The notes beneath the pieces are model-generated. The model saw only the letters and a list, made by a program, of their open reading frames with translations, was not told the origin of the DNA and searched no databases. A stretch of 64,000 nt of DNA, from the NCBI GenBank assembly GCA_018267825.1, contig JAFDXR010000011.1, forward strand, positions 62,001 through 126,000, given 5' to 3'. Positions 8,619-15,873 of the stretch are shown in pieces. Source of the DNA: Bacteroidota bacterium (lineage in GTDB: Bacteria; Bacteroidota; Bacteroidia; B-17B0; Aurantibacillaceae). The position numbers and the translations under genes are program-made. Within the stretch, counting starts at the first letter, position 1, and each line of letters opens with the position of its first letter.

Positions 8619-10121
8619 GTGAATCGCCAGGAAATATACGATCGTATAAAGAACTCATCCAAAGATGCCGTCATACTGGAGGAGATGAAGAAATTTGGTT
8701 TCTGGAATGAAACCGAAGGGCAATCGTCGCTTCCTGAACAGCTCATCATGCAGGAAGCCAGACTCAGCAAGGAACTCTACGACCTTCTGGAGAAACAGCG
8801 TAAGTATCAGGATCGTGAAAAAGCGCTGAAGGAAATGCGGACAGCACGTCTCCAGAAATCAAGGGAAAAGATTGCCGAAAACAAACGCCTGCGTAAAGAA
8901 AAAAAAGAACAAAGGGCACAGGACTGGAAAAACTCCAAACAAAAAGATATTATCTACCTGGGTCCCACCGTATCCAAAGGCCTGCAACAAACAGCAGACG
9001 GTGAGTCCGACAAGTTAAAACAAAAACAATTACCGCTCATTCATACTGCCGAAGAACTGGCCTCTCAAATGGGAATCGGGATCGGCGAACTTCGTTTTCT
9101 TTCCTATAACAGGCCCGTAAGTACAGTGAGCCATTACAGGCAGTTTCAGATGCCTAAAAAAACCGGTGGCTTCCGGAAAATATCAGCACCAATGCCTAAA
9201 CTCAAAGAGGCACAACACTGGATACTGCATTATATACTCAACAAGCTGCCTGTACATGAAAATGCACATGGGTTTACACTCAGGAAATCAATTGTTACAA
9301 ATGCACAACCCCATCTTCAAAAGGTTTTACTGATCAACATTGACCTGAAAGATTTTTTCCCCTCCATTCATTATCCCCGTGTAAAAGGCATGTTCAGAGG
9401 CATGGGTTACAATGAAAAAATAGCTACGCTGCTGGCCCTTATCTGCACGGAATCAGAAACAGACGAAGTAGAGCTCGACGGAAAAAAATATTTCGTAAAA
9501 AGTGGTAACCGTGCTTTACCCCAGGGTGCCCCAACAAGCCCGGCCATCACAAATTATCTCTGCCGCAGGCTTGATGCCAGATTGAGCGGACTTGCCCGTA
9601 AATATCATTTTACGTACACCCGGTACGCCGACGACATGACATTTTCTTTTTCTGCGGACCAACAGGACTCTATAAAAACCTGCATAGGTTTTATTAAGAA
9701 AACAATTCGCACCGAAAATTTCAACATCCATCCTGATAAATTCAAAGTTCTCAGAAAAGGTGCCCGCCATGAAGTTACCGGCGTTGTGGTTAACAATAAA
9801 TTATCGGTTGACAGCAAAAAACTCAAAAAATTCAGAGCTACACTTTACCAGATTGAGAAACACGGACTCCAGGGCAAACACTGGAATCACTCTCACAACC
9901 TGCTGGCTTCCTTAAAAGGCTATGCCAACTTCATCAATCAGGTAGATCCTGTAAAAGGAAAAATATATACTGAGCGTGTGCGGAAAATACTGGATCAATA
10001 TCAGTATAGACACGAAATTATTTTCAAACCAAAACCAAAACCTTCGCCGTTGAAGGAAATACCGAACCCAATACCTGCCCCGGAAGCAAAAACCAGGAAA
10101 CCATGGTGGAAATTCTGGTAA
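8619..10121 (+). CDS. Retron reverse transcriptase
   Basis: This 500-residue enzyme carries the reverse transcriptase palm motifs: motif A INIDLKDFF (about 239-247, Asp242), PQGAPTSP (301-308) and the catalytic YADD (336-339). It also has both retron-specific marks, NAQPH (228-232, the NAxxH motif of region X) and VTG (386-388, region Y). The first 140 residues are a Lys/Arg/Glu-rich probable coiled coil not needed for catalysis, longer than in many retron enzymes. The start is a GTG at 8619, thirteen bases after the a2 repeat. The product would copy the msd part of the upstream RNA into covalently branched msDNA. No maturase, endonuclease or diversity-generating partner is present, which argues against group II intron or DGR origin. 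Confidence 0.92.
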   Translation: MNRQEIYDRIKNSSKDAVILEEMKKFGFWNETEGQSSLPEQLIMQEARLSKELYDLLEKQRKYQDREKALKEMRTARLQKSREKIAENKRLRKEKKEQRAQDWKNSKQKDIIYLGPTVSKGLQQTADGESDKLKQKQLPLIHTAEELASQMGIGIGELRFLSYNRPVSTVSHYRQFQMPKKTGGFRKISAPMPKLKEAQHWILHYILNKLPVHENAHGFTLRKSIVTNAQPHLQKVLLINIDLKDFFPSIHYPRVKGMFRGMGYNEKIATLLALICTESETDEVELDGKKYFVKSGNRALPQGAPTSPAITNYLCRRLDARLSGLARKYHFTYTRYADDMTFSFSADQQDSIKTCIGFIKKTIRTENFNIHPDKFKVLRKGARHEVTGVVVNNKLSVDSKKLKKFRATLYQIEKHGLQGKHWNHSHNLLASLKGYANFINQVDPVKGKIYTERVRKILDQYQYRHEIIFKPKPKPSPLKEIPNPIPAPEAKTRKPWWKFW

Positions 10122-10182
10122 CCTCTCACTCTGCTTCTCTTGCAAAAAAATGTCATTGATTTTCAGCGCATTAACTCTTATT

Positions 10183-10199
10183 AGTGTATTTTTTACACT
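10183..10199. promoter_or_regulatory. NrtR-type operator 1
   Basis: AGTGTATTTTTTACACT is a perfect palindrome with half-sites AGTGTA and TACACT around five T. It resembles the TGTA-N5-TACA sites bound by NrtR NAD regulators. It lies 54 bases upstream of the regulator's own start. Confidence 0.7.
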
Positions 10200-10227
10200 T
10201 TGACAGGTATTGCCTTTGAAAAAAAAC

Positions 10228-10235
10228 TATCTTTG
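10228..10235 (+). promoter_or_regulatory. Promoter -7 box for the NAD/ADP-ribose operon
   Basis: TATCTTTG fits the Bacteroidota -7 consensus TAnnTTTG exactly. A TTTG at 10199-10202 is the best -33 candidate, although its 25-base spacing is a little long. The two operators flank or overlap these boxes, which fits repression by blocking RNA polymerase. Confidence 0.5.
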
Positions 10236-10250
10236 TGTATAAATTACACT
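10234..10250. promoter_or_regulatory. NrtR-type operator 2
   Basis: TGTGTATAAATTACACT holds the half-sites GTGTA and TACAC with a 5-base spacer, matching operator 1 in layout. The centres of the two sites are 51 bases apart, close to five helical turns. It overlaps the end of the TATCTTTG box and ends three bases before the ATG of the regulator gene, so bound protein would block initiation. Confidence 0.65.
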
Positions 10251-10253
10251 AAG

Positions 10254-10955
10254 ATGAAACAAAATACACGGCATACCTACGAATTTCCAAGACCCGCGCT
10301 TGCAACAGACTGTGTCATTTTTGGTTTCGATGGCGGTGAACTGAAACTACTTCTCACCGAAAGAGAAAAAGAGCCATTCAGAAATAAGTGGGCACTTCCA
10401 GGTGGATTTGTATTTATCGAAGAAACAACAGAAGCCTGTGCCAAAAGAATTCTGTTTGAAAAAGCAGGCGTAAAACATGTTTTCATCGAACAGCTTTACA
10501 CGTTCAGTGAACCCGATCGCGATCCGCGTGAACGCATTGTATCGGTAGCGTACTTCGCCCTTGTGAACAAACATCAGTACGATGTTATTGCGGGCCGCGA
10601 TACACTTAAAGCTGAATGGTTCGAAATTTCCAACCTTCCCAAACTGGCCTTTGACCACGGAAAAATGGTAAAAATGGCCATTCAGCGTCTGAAAGGAAAA
10701 GTTTCCTACCAGCCCATTGGTTTCGAATTACTGGATGAAAAATTTACCCTGTCGCAATTACAAACGCTCTACGAAGCCATCTTGGGAAACCCCATCGATA
10801 AAAGGAATTTTAGAAAAAAAATATTAGGCATGGGGCTGCTTACTGAACTCAATGAAAAAGAAAAAAATGTAGCCCGTAAAGCAGCCCGCTATTACAGTTT
10901 TAACAATAAAGCATACAAGGAACTAACACAAAAAGGATTTCACTTCGAATTATAA
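10254..10955 (+). CDS. nrtR: NrtR-family NAD metabolism transcriptional regulator (Nudix domain plus winged helix)
   Basis: The 233-residue protein has an N-terminal Nudix domain (about 20-150) and a C-terminal winged-helix region (about 150-233), the NrtR layout. The Nudix box starts as usual (PGGFVFIEET) but reads RILFEKAG where active enzymes have REUxEExG. Two catalytic glutamates are therefore lost, which points to an ADP-ribose sensor rather than a hydrolase. I chose ATG 10254, since the upstream TTG at 10200 lies within the operator region. NrtR proteins release DNA on binding ADP-ribose or related NAD metabolites. The gene heads an operon with NAD salvage genes and is preceded by two palindromic sites, so it is probably autoregulated. 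Confidence 0.82.
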   Translation: MKQNTRHTYEFPRPALATDCVIFGFDGGELKLLLTEREKEPFRNKWALPGGFVFIEETTEACAKRILFEKAGVKHVFIEQLYTFSEPDRDPRERIVSVAYFALVNKHQYDVIAGRDTLKAEWFEISNLPKLAFDHGKMVKMAIQRLKGKVSYQPIGFELLDEKFTLSQLQTLYEAILGNPIDKRNFRKKILGMGLLTELNEKEKNVARKAARYYSFNNKAYKELTQKGFHFEL

Positions 10956-10966
10956 AACTTCTTGCC

Positions 10967-11788
10967 ATGAAAACGATAAACCTATTTGAATCAAATGAAA
11001 CAGTGGAACTGAAAAAATTTGCAGGCGGTGAATGCCATGTGAAATTTCTCAAAGAATTCAATGACACCGATAAAGTCAGAATCAATACCCGGCTAAACTC
11101 CTCCGACGACATCATGAATCTCTGCCTCGCCGTGGATGCACTGCGTAACATGTACGTCGGATACATCGAAGTTTTTATTCCTTATATTCCCTACGCCCGC
11201 CAGGATAGAATTATGGTCGTCGGCGAACCTCTGTCTGTGAAGGTATTTGCAGGCATCATCAATAGCCTGAACCTGAACAGGGTAATTGTTTTTGATGCAC
11301 ATAGCGATGTCTCTGTCGCTCTGATAAACAATTGCACAAACATAACAAACCATGCAATGGTCAGACATTTCCTGGATGTTTTAAACCTGAGAGATTTTGT
11401 ACTCGTATCGCCAGACCTGGGTGCTTACAAAAAAGTGGATAAACTGGCTTCCAAACTTGATTACAAAGGCCGGATTGCCACAGGCATTAAAGTTCGCGAC
11501 CTCTCAACCGGACAGATCATTAAAAGTGATGTAAACACAGATGATCTGAAAGGAAAAGCCTGCGTAGTTGTAGACGACATCTGCGATGGAGGGCGCACGT
11601 TCATTGAACTGGGCACAGCACTGAAAGCGAAAGATGCCGGGGAGCTGTACTTCATAGCATCACATGGCATTTTCAGTCACAATGCTCTGGATCGTCTCAA
11701 AGAAGCCGGGTATAAAAGTGTGTGCAGTTCAAACTCCATCTCAAACATTGTTGAAACTGATTTCTATAAACAATATAATCTGTTCTGA
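10967..11788 (+). CDS. Ribose-phosphate pyrophosphokinase homologue (short PRPP-synthetase family)
   Basis: The protein is 273 residues against about 310 for housekeeping PRPP synthetases. It keeps the YARQDR motif (here PYARQDR), a metal/ATP region FDAHSD, a K-x-R pair in the flexible-loop region (GIKVRD), and the ribose-phosphate loop VVDDICDGGRT. The reaction would be pyrophosphoryl transfer from ATP to ribose-5-phosphate. Because it is 11 bases after nrtR and in an operon with a NAMPT homologue, it probably supplies that enzyme's co-substrate. Phage NARP1 pathways use a PRPP-synthetase homologue (Adps) that instead pyrophosphorylates ADP-ribose, so the true substrate here is open. Confidence 0.85.
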   Translation: MKTINLFESNETVELKKFAGGECHVKFLKEFNDTDKVRINTRLNSSDDIMNLCLAVDALRNMYVGYIEVFIPYIPYARQDRIMVVGEPLSVKVFAGIINSLNLNRVIVFDAHSDVSVALINNCTNITNHAMVRHFLDVLNLRDFVLVSPDLGAYKKVDKLASKLDYKGRIATGIKVRDLSTGQIIKSDVNTDDLKGKACVVVDDICDGGRTFIELGTALKAKDAGELYFIASHGIFSHNALDRLKEAGYKSVCSSNSISNIVETDFYKQYNLF

Positions 11789-11789
11789 A

Positions 11790-12341
11790 ATGAAATATTC
11801 AGTAGAGTGGCTCAAAGCTGAAATAGCAGACCACAAAACAAAAGACTATCTCTTTTTCTGGGGACACCGGGCTACCCGCAAAGGTGTTATCAGCAAAACC
11901 TGTTTCAGTCAATGGTGGCCTGCTGCATTCAAAGAGAATGACACCATGTATCAAACCGCAGAACATTATATGATGGTATCCAAAGCACGCTTATTTAAAG
12001 ACGATGAGATCGCCGGAAAAATACTCGCTAAAGAAAATCCAAAAGACGCCAAAGACCTAGGGCGACAGATCAGAAATTTTGATGCCACGGTCTGGGACAA
12101 CAAAAAGTACAATATTGTAAAACAGGGTAATTTTCTGAAATTTTCGCAACATGAAGACCTTTCGCTCTTCCTCCGGAAAACAGGTTCCAAAATACTTGTA
12201 GAAGCAAGTCCGGTTGATCCTATCTGGGGGATCGGACTTTCAGAAGATCACTCCGACGCCCTAACACCCCATCATTGGAAAGGTCAGAATCTGCTGGGAT
12301 TTGCCCTGATGGAAGTGCGTGATGAATTAAACAAACTATAA
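11790..12341 (+). CDS. NADAR-domain protein (YbiA-like)
   Basis: The 183-residue protein matches the NADAR/YbiA family: FFWGHRA near the start, FSQWWPAAF, YQTAEHYMMVSKA in the middle and DPIWGIGL with W-x-G-x-N-x-L-G toward the end. Members act as N-glycosidases on ribosylated or ADP-ribosylated substrates, including removal of ADP-ribose from guanine in nucleic acids and cleavage of riboflavin intermediates. It starts at 11790, one base after the previous stop. Its operon neighbours all handle NAD or ADP-ribose, so an ADP-ribose role is more likely here than a riboflavin one. Confidence 0.85.
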   Translation: MKYSVEWLKAEIADHKTKDYLFFWGHRATRKGVISKTCFSQWWPAAFKENDTMYQTAEHYMMVSKARLFKDDEIAGKILAKENPKDAKDLGRQIRNFDATVWDNKKYNIVKQGNFLKFSQHEDLSLFLRKTGSKILVEASPVDPIWGIGLSEDHSDALTPHHWKGQNLLGFALMEVRDELNKL

Positions 12342-12342
12342 A

Positions 12343-12951
12343 ATGAAACCATTGAATATCATATTATCCGCCATTGAATCCGAACTGATAGAGGCCTGGA
12401 GGCTTTATTTTCATAACGAACCAAACGTCTCTATAACCGATGAAGACATCACAAAAATCTCATGCTCTGCTATCGTAAGCCCGGCAAATTCATTCGGCTT
12501 TATGGATGGGGGACTCGACTATCAGCTCTCTGTCAGATTTGGTTGGGATTTAGAGAAAAGACTGCAAACAATTATCAAGTCTCTTCCTGAAGGTGAATTA
12601 CTCGTTGGCCAGGCAATCGTCATTGAAACCAATGATCAGGTGATTCCATATCTGATCTCGGCCCCAACAATGAGAATACCAACCAATTTCAACATTGATA
12701 CTTCTGTAAATGCTTACCTGGCTATGAAAGCCATTTTAATAAAAGCAACTCATGCTCCCGACATTTTATCTGTCGCAATTCCAGGTTTGTGTACAGGCAC
12801 TGGTCGTATGAAGCCTGAAATAGCAGCTAAACAGATGTATCAGGCATACAAAGAAATTATACTTGGTGAAAAAATGAATTTTAAAGAATTTGGAGAAGCT
12901 CAGAAATACCAATGGAACATGAACCCTCTTAGCCTTATCTGGACACATTAA
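12343..12951 (+). CDS. Macro-domain protein (ADP-ribose-binding or hydrolase)
   Basis: The 202-residue product has a macro-domain pattern: SCSAIVSPANSFGFMDGG (the VNAAN-like loop), a strand with PYLISAPT, and the second phosphate loop GLCTGTGRM. The family binds or hydrolyses ADP-ribose derivatives such as ADP-ribosylated macromolecules or ADP-ribose 1''-phosphate. This type, with SPANSFG, differs from the MacroD-like protein encoded at 17360-17875, so the operon has two distinct macro proteins. It sits one base after the NADAR gene and one base before the KptA gene, which would generate ADP-ribose 1'',2''-cyclic phosphate as a by-product. Confidence 0.8.
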   Translation: MKPLNIILSAIESELIEAWRLYFHNEPNVSITDEDITKISCSAIVSPANSFGFMDGGLDYQLSVRFGWDLEKRLQTIIKSLPEGELLVGQAIVIETNDQVIPYLISAPTMRIPTNFNIDTSVNAYLAMKAILIKATHAPDILSVAIPGLCTGTGRMKPEIAAKQMYQAYKEIILGEKMNFKEFGEAQKYQWNMNPLSLIWTH

Positions 12952-12952
12952 C

Positions 12953-13492
12953 ATGAAAGATTTAAAACATATCAGCAAATTCCTCAGTCTTATACTGAGA
13001 CATAAACCCGAAGAAATCGGAATCCACATGGATGCAAACGGTTGGGTATCGGTCGATGAACTCATTGAAAAATGCAACACACACAACCACAAACTCACCT
13101 TCGATCTGTTGGAAGAAGTTGTTTTTACAAATGATAAACAGCGTTTCACATTCAGCGACGACTACATGAGCATACGAGCCAACCAGGGACACACCGTGCA
13201 GGTTGATTTACAACTCGATGCGCAGCAACCACCGGAATACCTCTTCCATGGAACAGTAGCAAAATTCATGGATGCGATCCGCGAAAACGGTCTCCTTAAA
13301 ATGCAGAGGCAGCATGTCCACCTCAGCAAAGACCTCGAAACCGCTGTGAAAGTAGGAAGCCGGAGAGGAAGACCCATCATCCTCAAAATAAATGCCGCCG
13401 CCATGCACCTCGACGGATATACCTTCTACCATTCCAAAAATGGTGTCTGGCTATGCCATGAAGTTCCTGTTAAGTACATTCAATTTGAATAA
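12953..13492 (+). CDS. kptA: RNA 2'-phosphotransferase, KptA/Tpt1 family
   Basis: The 179-residue protein carries the family signatures: SKFLSLILRHKP with the catalytic Arg-His pair near residue 19, a winged-helix part with GWVSVDEL, then SIRANQGH, LFHGT and the Arg-rich RRGRP. KptA moves an internal RNA 2'-phosphate to NAD+, giving ADP-ribose 1'',2''-cyclic phosphate and nicotinamide. Related enzymes can also ADP-ribosylate nucleic acid ends. Bacteria have no intron-spliced tRNA that needs this step, so a role in RNA repair or nucleic-acid ADP-ribosylation within this NAD cluster is a reasonable inference. The gene is one base from the preceding macro-domain gene. Confidence 0.88.
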   Translation: MKDLKHISKFLSLILRHKPEEIGIHMDANGWVSVDELIEKCNTHNHKLTFDLLEEVVFTNDKQRFTFSDDYMSIRANQGHTVQVDLQLDAQQPPEYLFHGTVAKFMDAIRENGLLKMQRQHVHLSKDLETAVKVGSRRGRPIILKINAAAMHLDGYTFYHSKNGVWLCHEVPVKYIQFE

Positions 13493-13493
13493 C

Positions 13494-14042
13494 ATGAAAA
13501 AAACCGAGCTGGATTCTTTTATATACCTGATAGAAGATTTCCTGACCGCAGACGAATGCGATAACTATATTATCTGGAGTGAACAAAAAGGCTATGAAGA
13601 AGCCAAAGTTCAGGTATATGGCACGCAAATGATGATGAAAGCAGTACGTAACAATTCACGAATCACATTCATTGATCATGAATTAGCCGGAAAAATCTGG
13701 GACCGATTCAAACCATTTGCTCAGGAACGTTTTGCGAACAGCCACGTGTTGGGTCTAAATGAAATGTTCCGCTTCTATAAATACGAACCTGGTCAGCGTT
13801 TCAAAAAACATATTGACGGTAGTTACATTCGTAATGCCGAAGAAAGCAGCTACTTTACCCTGCTGATCTACCTGAACGATGATTTTGAAGGCGGCGAAAC
13901 CACCTTCCAGTATCATACCGTCAAACCCAAAAAGGGAACTGCACTTGTTTTCTACCATGGCATCAGGCATGCCGGTGAGCCCATCACCCGTGGAACAAAA
14001 TATGTATTGCGCACCGATGTCATGTATAAACTCATCGCATGA
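13494..14042 (+). CDS. 2-oxoglutarate/Fe(II)-dependent oxygenase (prolyl 4-hydroxylase-like)
   Basis: The 182-residue product has the double-stranded beta-helix iron site: H-x-D in KKHIDGSY, a distal His in IRHAGEP, and the 2-oxoglutarate-binding Arg in YVLRTD. GGETTFQ is typical of the P4Hc subgroup. Such enzymes hydroxylate proteins or nucleic acids using O2 and 2-oxoglutarate. The start is ATG 13494, one base after the KptA gene, and its end overlaps the next gene by four bases (ATGA). The substrate is unknown. Its place in the operon suggests oxidation of a modified macromolecule or nucleotide. Confidence 0.82.
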   Translation: MKKTELDSFIYLIEDFLTADECDNYIIWSEQKGYEEAKVQVYGTQMMMKAVRNNSRITFIDHELAGKIWDRFKPFAQERFANSHVLGLNEMFRFYKYEPGQRFKKHIDGSYIRNAEESSYFTLLIYLNDDFEGGETTFQYHTVKPKKGTALVFYHGIRHAGEPITRGTKYVLRTDVMYKLIA

Positions 14043-14776
14043 AACCAGAAACCTATATCATAGGCGATATCCACGGAGCTTTCAGGGCTCTCGAACAGGT
14101 TATTTCACAGGCTCCCCTGCAGGCCGCCGACACCCTCATTTTTCTTGGCGACTACGTCGATGGCTGGAGTCAGTCTGCTGAAGTAATCGATTACCTGATT
14201 ACACTGCGGCAAACCTATTCGTGTATTTTCATCAGGGGCAATCATGATACCTGGTGTGAATCCTGGCTGCAAAGCGGCAAAGCCGATGCAACATGGCTGT
14301 TCCATGGCGGACAATCTACCGTAACCGCTTACTGCAACCTGTCTGATGCAATAAAAAAACAGCATCTGGAATTTTTCAACCGGATGCAGGATTATTATGT
14401 GGATGCAAACAATGATTTATTCATACACGCCGGATACACCTCCATGCATGGCCCAGCCAAAGAAGTACATGCTTCGGATTATTCATGGGACCGTACACTC
14501 TGGGAAACAGCACTCTCTGCAGATCCTGCTCTGACCACACAGGACCTGTTTTTTCCAAAACGCCTGAGCCTGTTCCGGAATATATATATCGGGCATACAC
14601 CTACAACCCATTATAATGTGTTCACGCCTATGCAGGCCCTCAACGTATGGAACATTGATACCGGTGCCGCATTTCATGGCAAGCTAACCATGATGCAGGT
14701 ATCCACAAAACAATACTGGCAAAGCGAAACCGTGCAAACACTCTATCCCGGCGAAAAGGGAAGAAATAAAGATTAA
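14039..14776 (+). CDS. Serine/threonine phosphatase-type metallophosphatase
   Basis: This 245-residue enzyme shows the full calcineurin-like metal-site series: GDIHG near residue 8, GDYVDG near 40, GNHD near 66, an IHAG stretch in the middle and GHTPT toward the end. Bacterial relatives (PrpA/ApaH-like) dephosphorylate proteins, diadenosine tetraphosphate, or polynucleotide termini. The start overlaps the preceding stop (ATGA). In this setting a phosphatase acting on ADP-ribose phosphates or RNA ends would fit, but the sequence alone does not decide. Confidence 0.83.
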   Translation: MKPETYIIGDIHGAFRALEQVISQAPLQAADTLIFLGDYVDGWSQSAEVIDYLITLRQTYSCIFIRGNHDTWCESWLQSGKADATWLFHGGQSTVTAYCNLSDAIKKQHLEFFNRMQDYYVDANNDLFIHAGYTSMHGPAKEVHASDYSWDRTLWETALSADPALTTQDLFFPKRLSLFRNIYIGHTPTTHYNVFTPMQALNVWNIDTGAAFHGKLTMMQVSTKQYWQSETVQTLYPGEKGRNKD

Positions 14777-14780
14777 TACA

Positions 14781-15422
14781 ATGCATTTTGAAAAATATAC
14801 AGACCAACTACAAAGATTGCCCAAACAGGGGAAACACATTATTGGGCACCTGGAAAACAACACAATCACCGTGTACCAGGCGTTTAATCCGCTTATTGCG
14901 GAATACGCTGCAGAGCGCCAGGTTTTCGGAGGCCCCCATTACAGCTTCAGTCGCATGTCATGGATCAAACCCGGATTTCTCTGGATGATGTACCGTGCCG
15001 GATGGGCCTCTAAAGAACATCAGCAAAACATCCTGGCCATTACACTACCCTTGGAACACTTTTATACCATCCTGTCAAAAGCTACACATAGCTCATACAA
15101 CCAGAATGTGTATCCTACAAAAGAAGCCTGGCAAAAAGAACTTGAACAAACGGAAGTGCGGATCCAGTGGGACCCTGACCATGATCCGGTCGGGAAAAAA
15201 CAAGACCGCCGGGCCATACAACTCGGACTCAAAGGAGAAACATTACAAAAATTTGCTACGCAGTGGATCAGCCGGATCGATGACATAACGCCCTTTGTAA
15301 AAAATGAATATGAAAAATTAAAAGCCGGATATAGCAACGATCTCCTGGTTCCTTTCGAAAACGTTTTAAAAATCGAAAATCCATCCATTGCTAAACGCAT
15401 CGGTATCTATGAAAATAATTAA
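14781..15422 (+). CDS. DUF4291 family protein
   Basis: The 213-residue product fits the DUF4291 family as I recognise it: VYQAFNPLIAEYAA near residue 35, then SFSRMSWIKPGFLWMMYR, and QWDPDHDP before a conserved basic RRAIQLGL. No biochemical activity is established to my knowledge. It starts four bases after the phosphatase gene and overlaps the next gene by 14 bases, so it is firmly part of the NAD/ADP-ribose operon. This makes a nucleotide- or NAD-related role plausible. Confidence 0.75.
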   Translation: MHFEKYTDQLQRLPKQGKHIIGHLENNTITVYQAFNPLIAEYAAERQVFGGPHYSFSRMSWIKPGFLWMMYRAGWASKEHQQNILAITLPLEHFYTILSKATHSSYNQNVYPTKEAWQKELEQTEVRIQWDPDHDPVGKKQDRRAIQLGLKGETLQKFATQWISRIDDITPFVKNEYEKLKAGYSNDLLVPFENVLKIENPSIAKRIGIYENN

Positions 15423-15873
15423 GCCCCCATATTCCCTGAAGGATTCAGACAATCACTACACCATCTTCCTCGCAGGTTCCATCGAAATGGGAAACGCAGA
15501 AGACTGGCAAAGTCAGGTTACCTCAGCCTTTCAGGAAACAGAAAACATTTGCTTTCTGAATCCGCGGCGCACCGACTGGGATAGCAGCTGGAAACAAGAC
15601 ATCGGCAATCCTGGCTTTCTTGAGCAGGTAACCTGGGAACTCCATGGTCTTGAAAAAGCCGACCTCATCCTGTTTTATTTTTCACCTGAAACAAAATCGC
15701 CGGTAAGTTTACTGGAGCTTGGATTATTTGCACGAAGCAAAAAAACAGTCGTCTGCTGCCCGCATGGCTTTTGGCGCAAAGGAAACATAGATATCGTATG
15801 CAGACGCTTTGATATCCCACAACTGGAAACAATCACCGAATTAATAAACCATATAAAAACAATTGCTTTATGA
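15409..15873 (+). CDS. Nucleoside 2-deoxyribosyltransferase-like protein
   Basis: The 154-residue protein has a Rossmann-like fold signature of the deoxyribosyltransferase family: FLAGSIEMG near the start, FLNPRR in the middle and LEKADLILFYF followed by SLLELG, where the Glu is the usual nucleophile. Family members transfer or hydrolyse N-glycosidic bonds of nucleosides and nucleotides, including NAD-like substrates. I chose ATG 15409, which overlaps the DUF4291 gene by 14 bases. Its stop overlaps the next start by four bases. The precise substrate cannot be read from the sequence. Confidence 0.75.
   Translation: MKIIKPPYSLKDSDNHYTIFLAGSIEMGNAEDWQSQVTSAFQETENICFLNPRRTDWDSSWKQDIGNPGFLEQVTWELHGLEKADLILFYFSPETKSPVSLLELGLFARSKKTVVCCPHGFWRKGNIDIVCRRFDIPQLETITELINHIKTIAL

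Noticed and set aside
8619-10121. Group II intron or diversity-generating retroelement origin for the reverse transcriptase
   Set aside because: No intron domain V-like structure, maturase or endonuclease domain, and no template/variable repeat pair was seen. NAxxH and VTG plus the adjacent msr-msd RNA point to a retron.
10200-10253. Longer start of the NrtR gene at 10200
   Set aside because: The TTG start would place coding sequence over the promoter and second operator. ATG 10254 gives the family N terminus.
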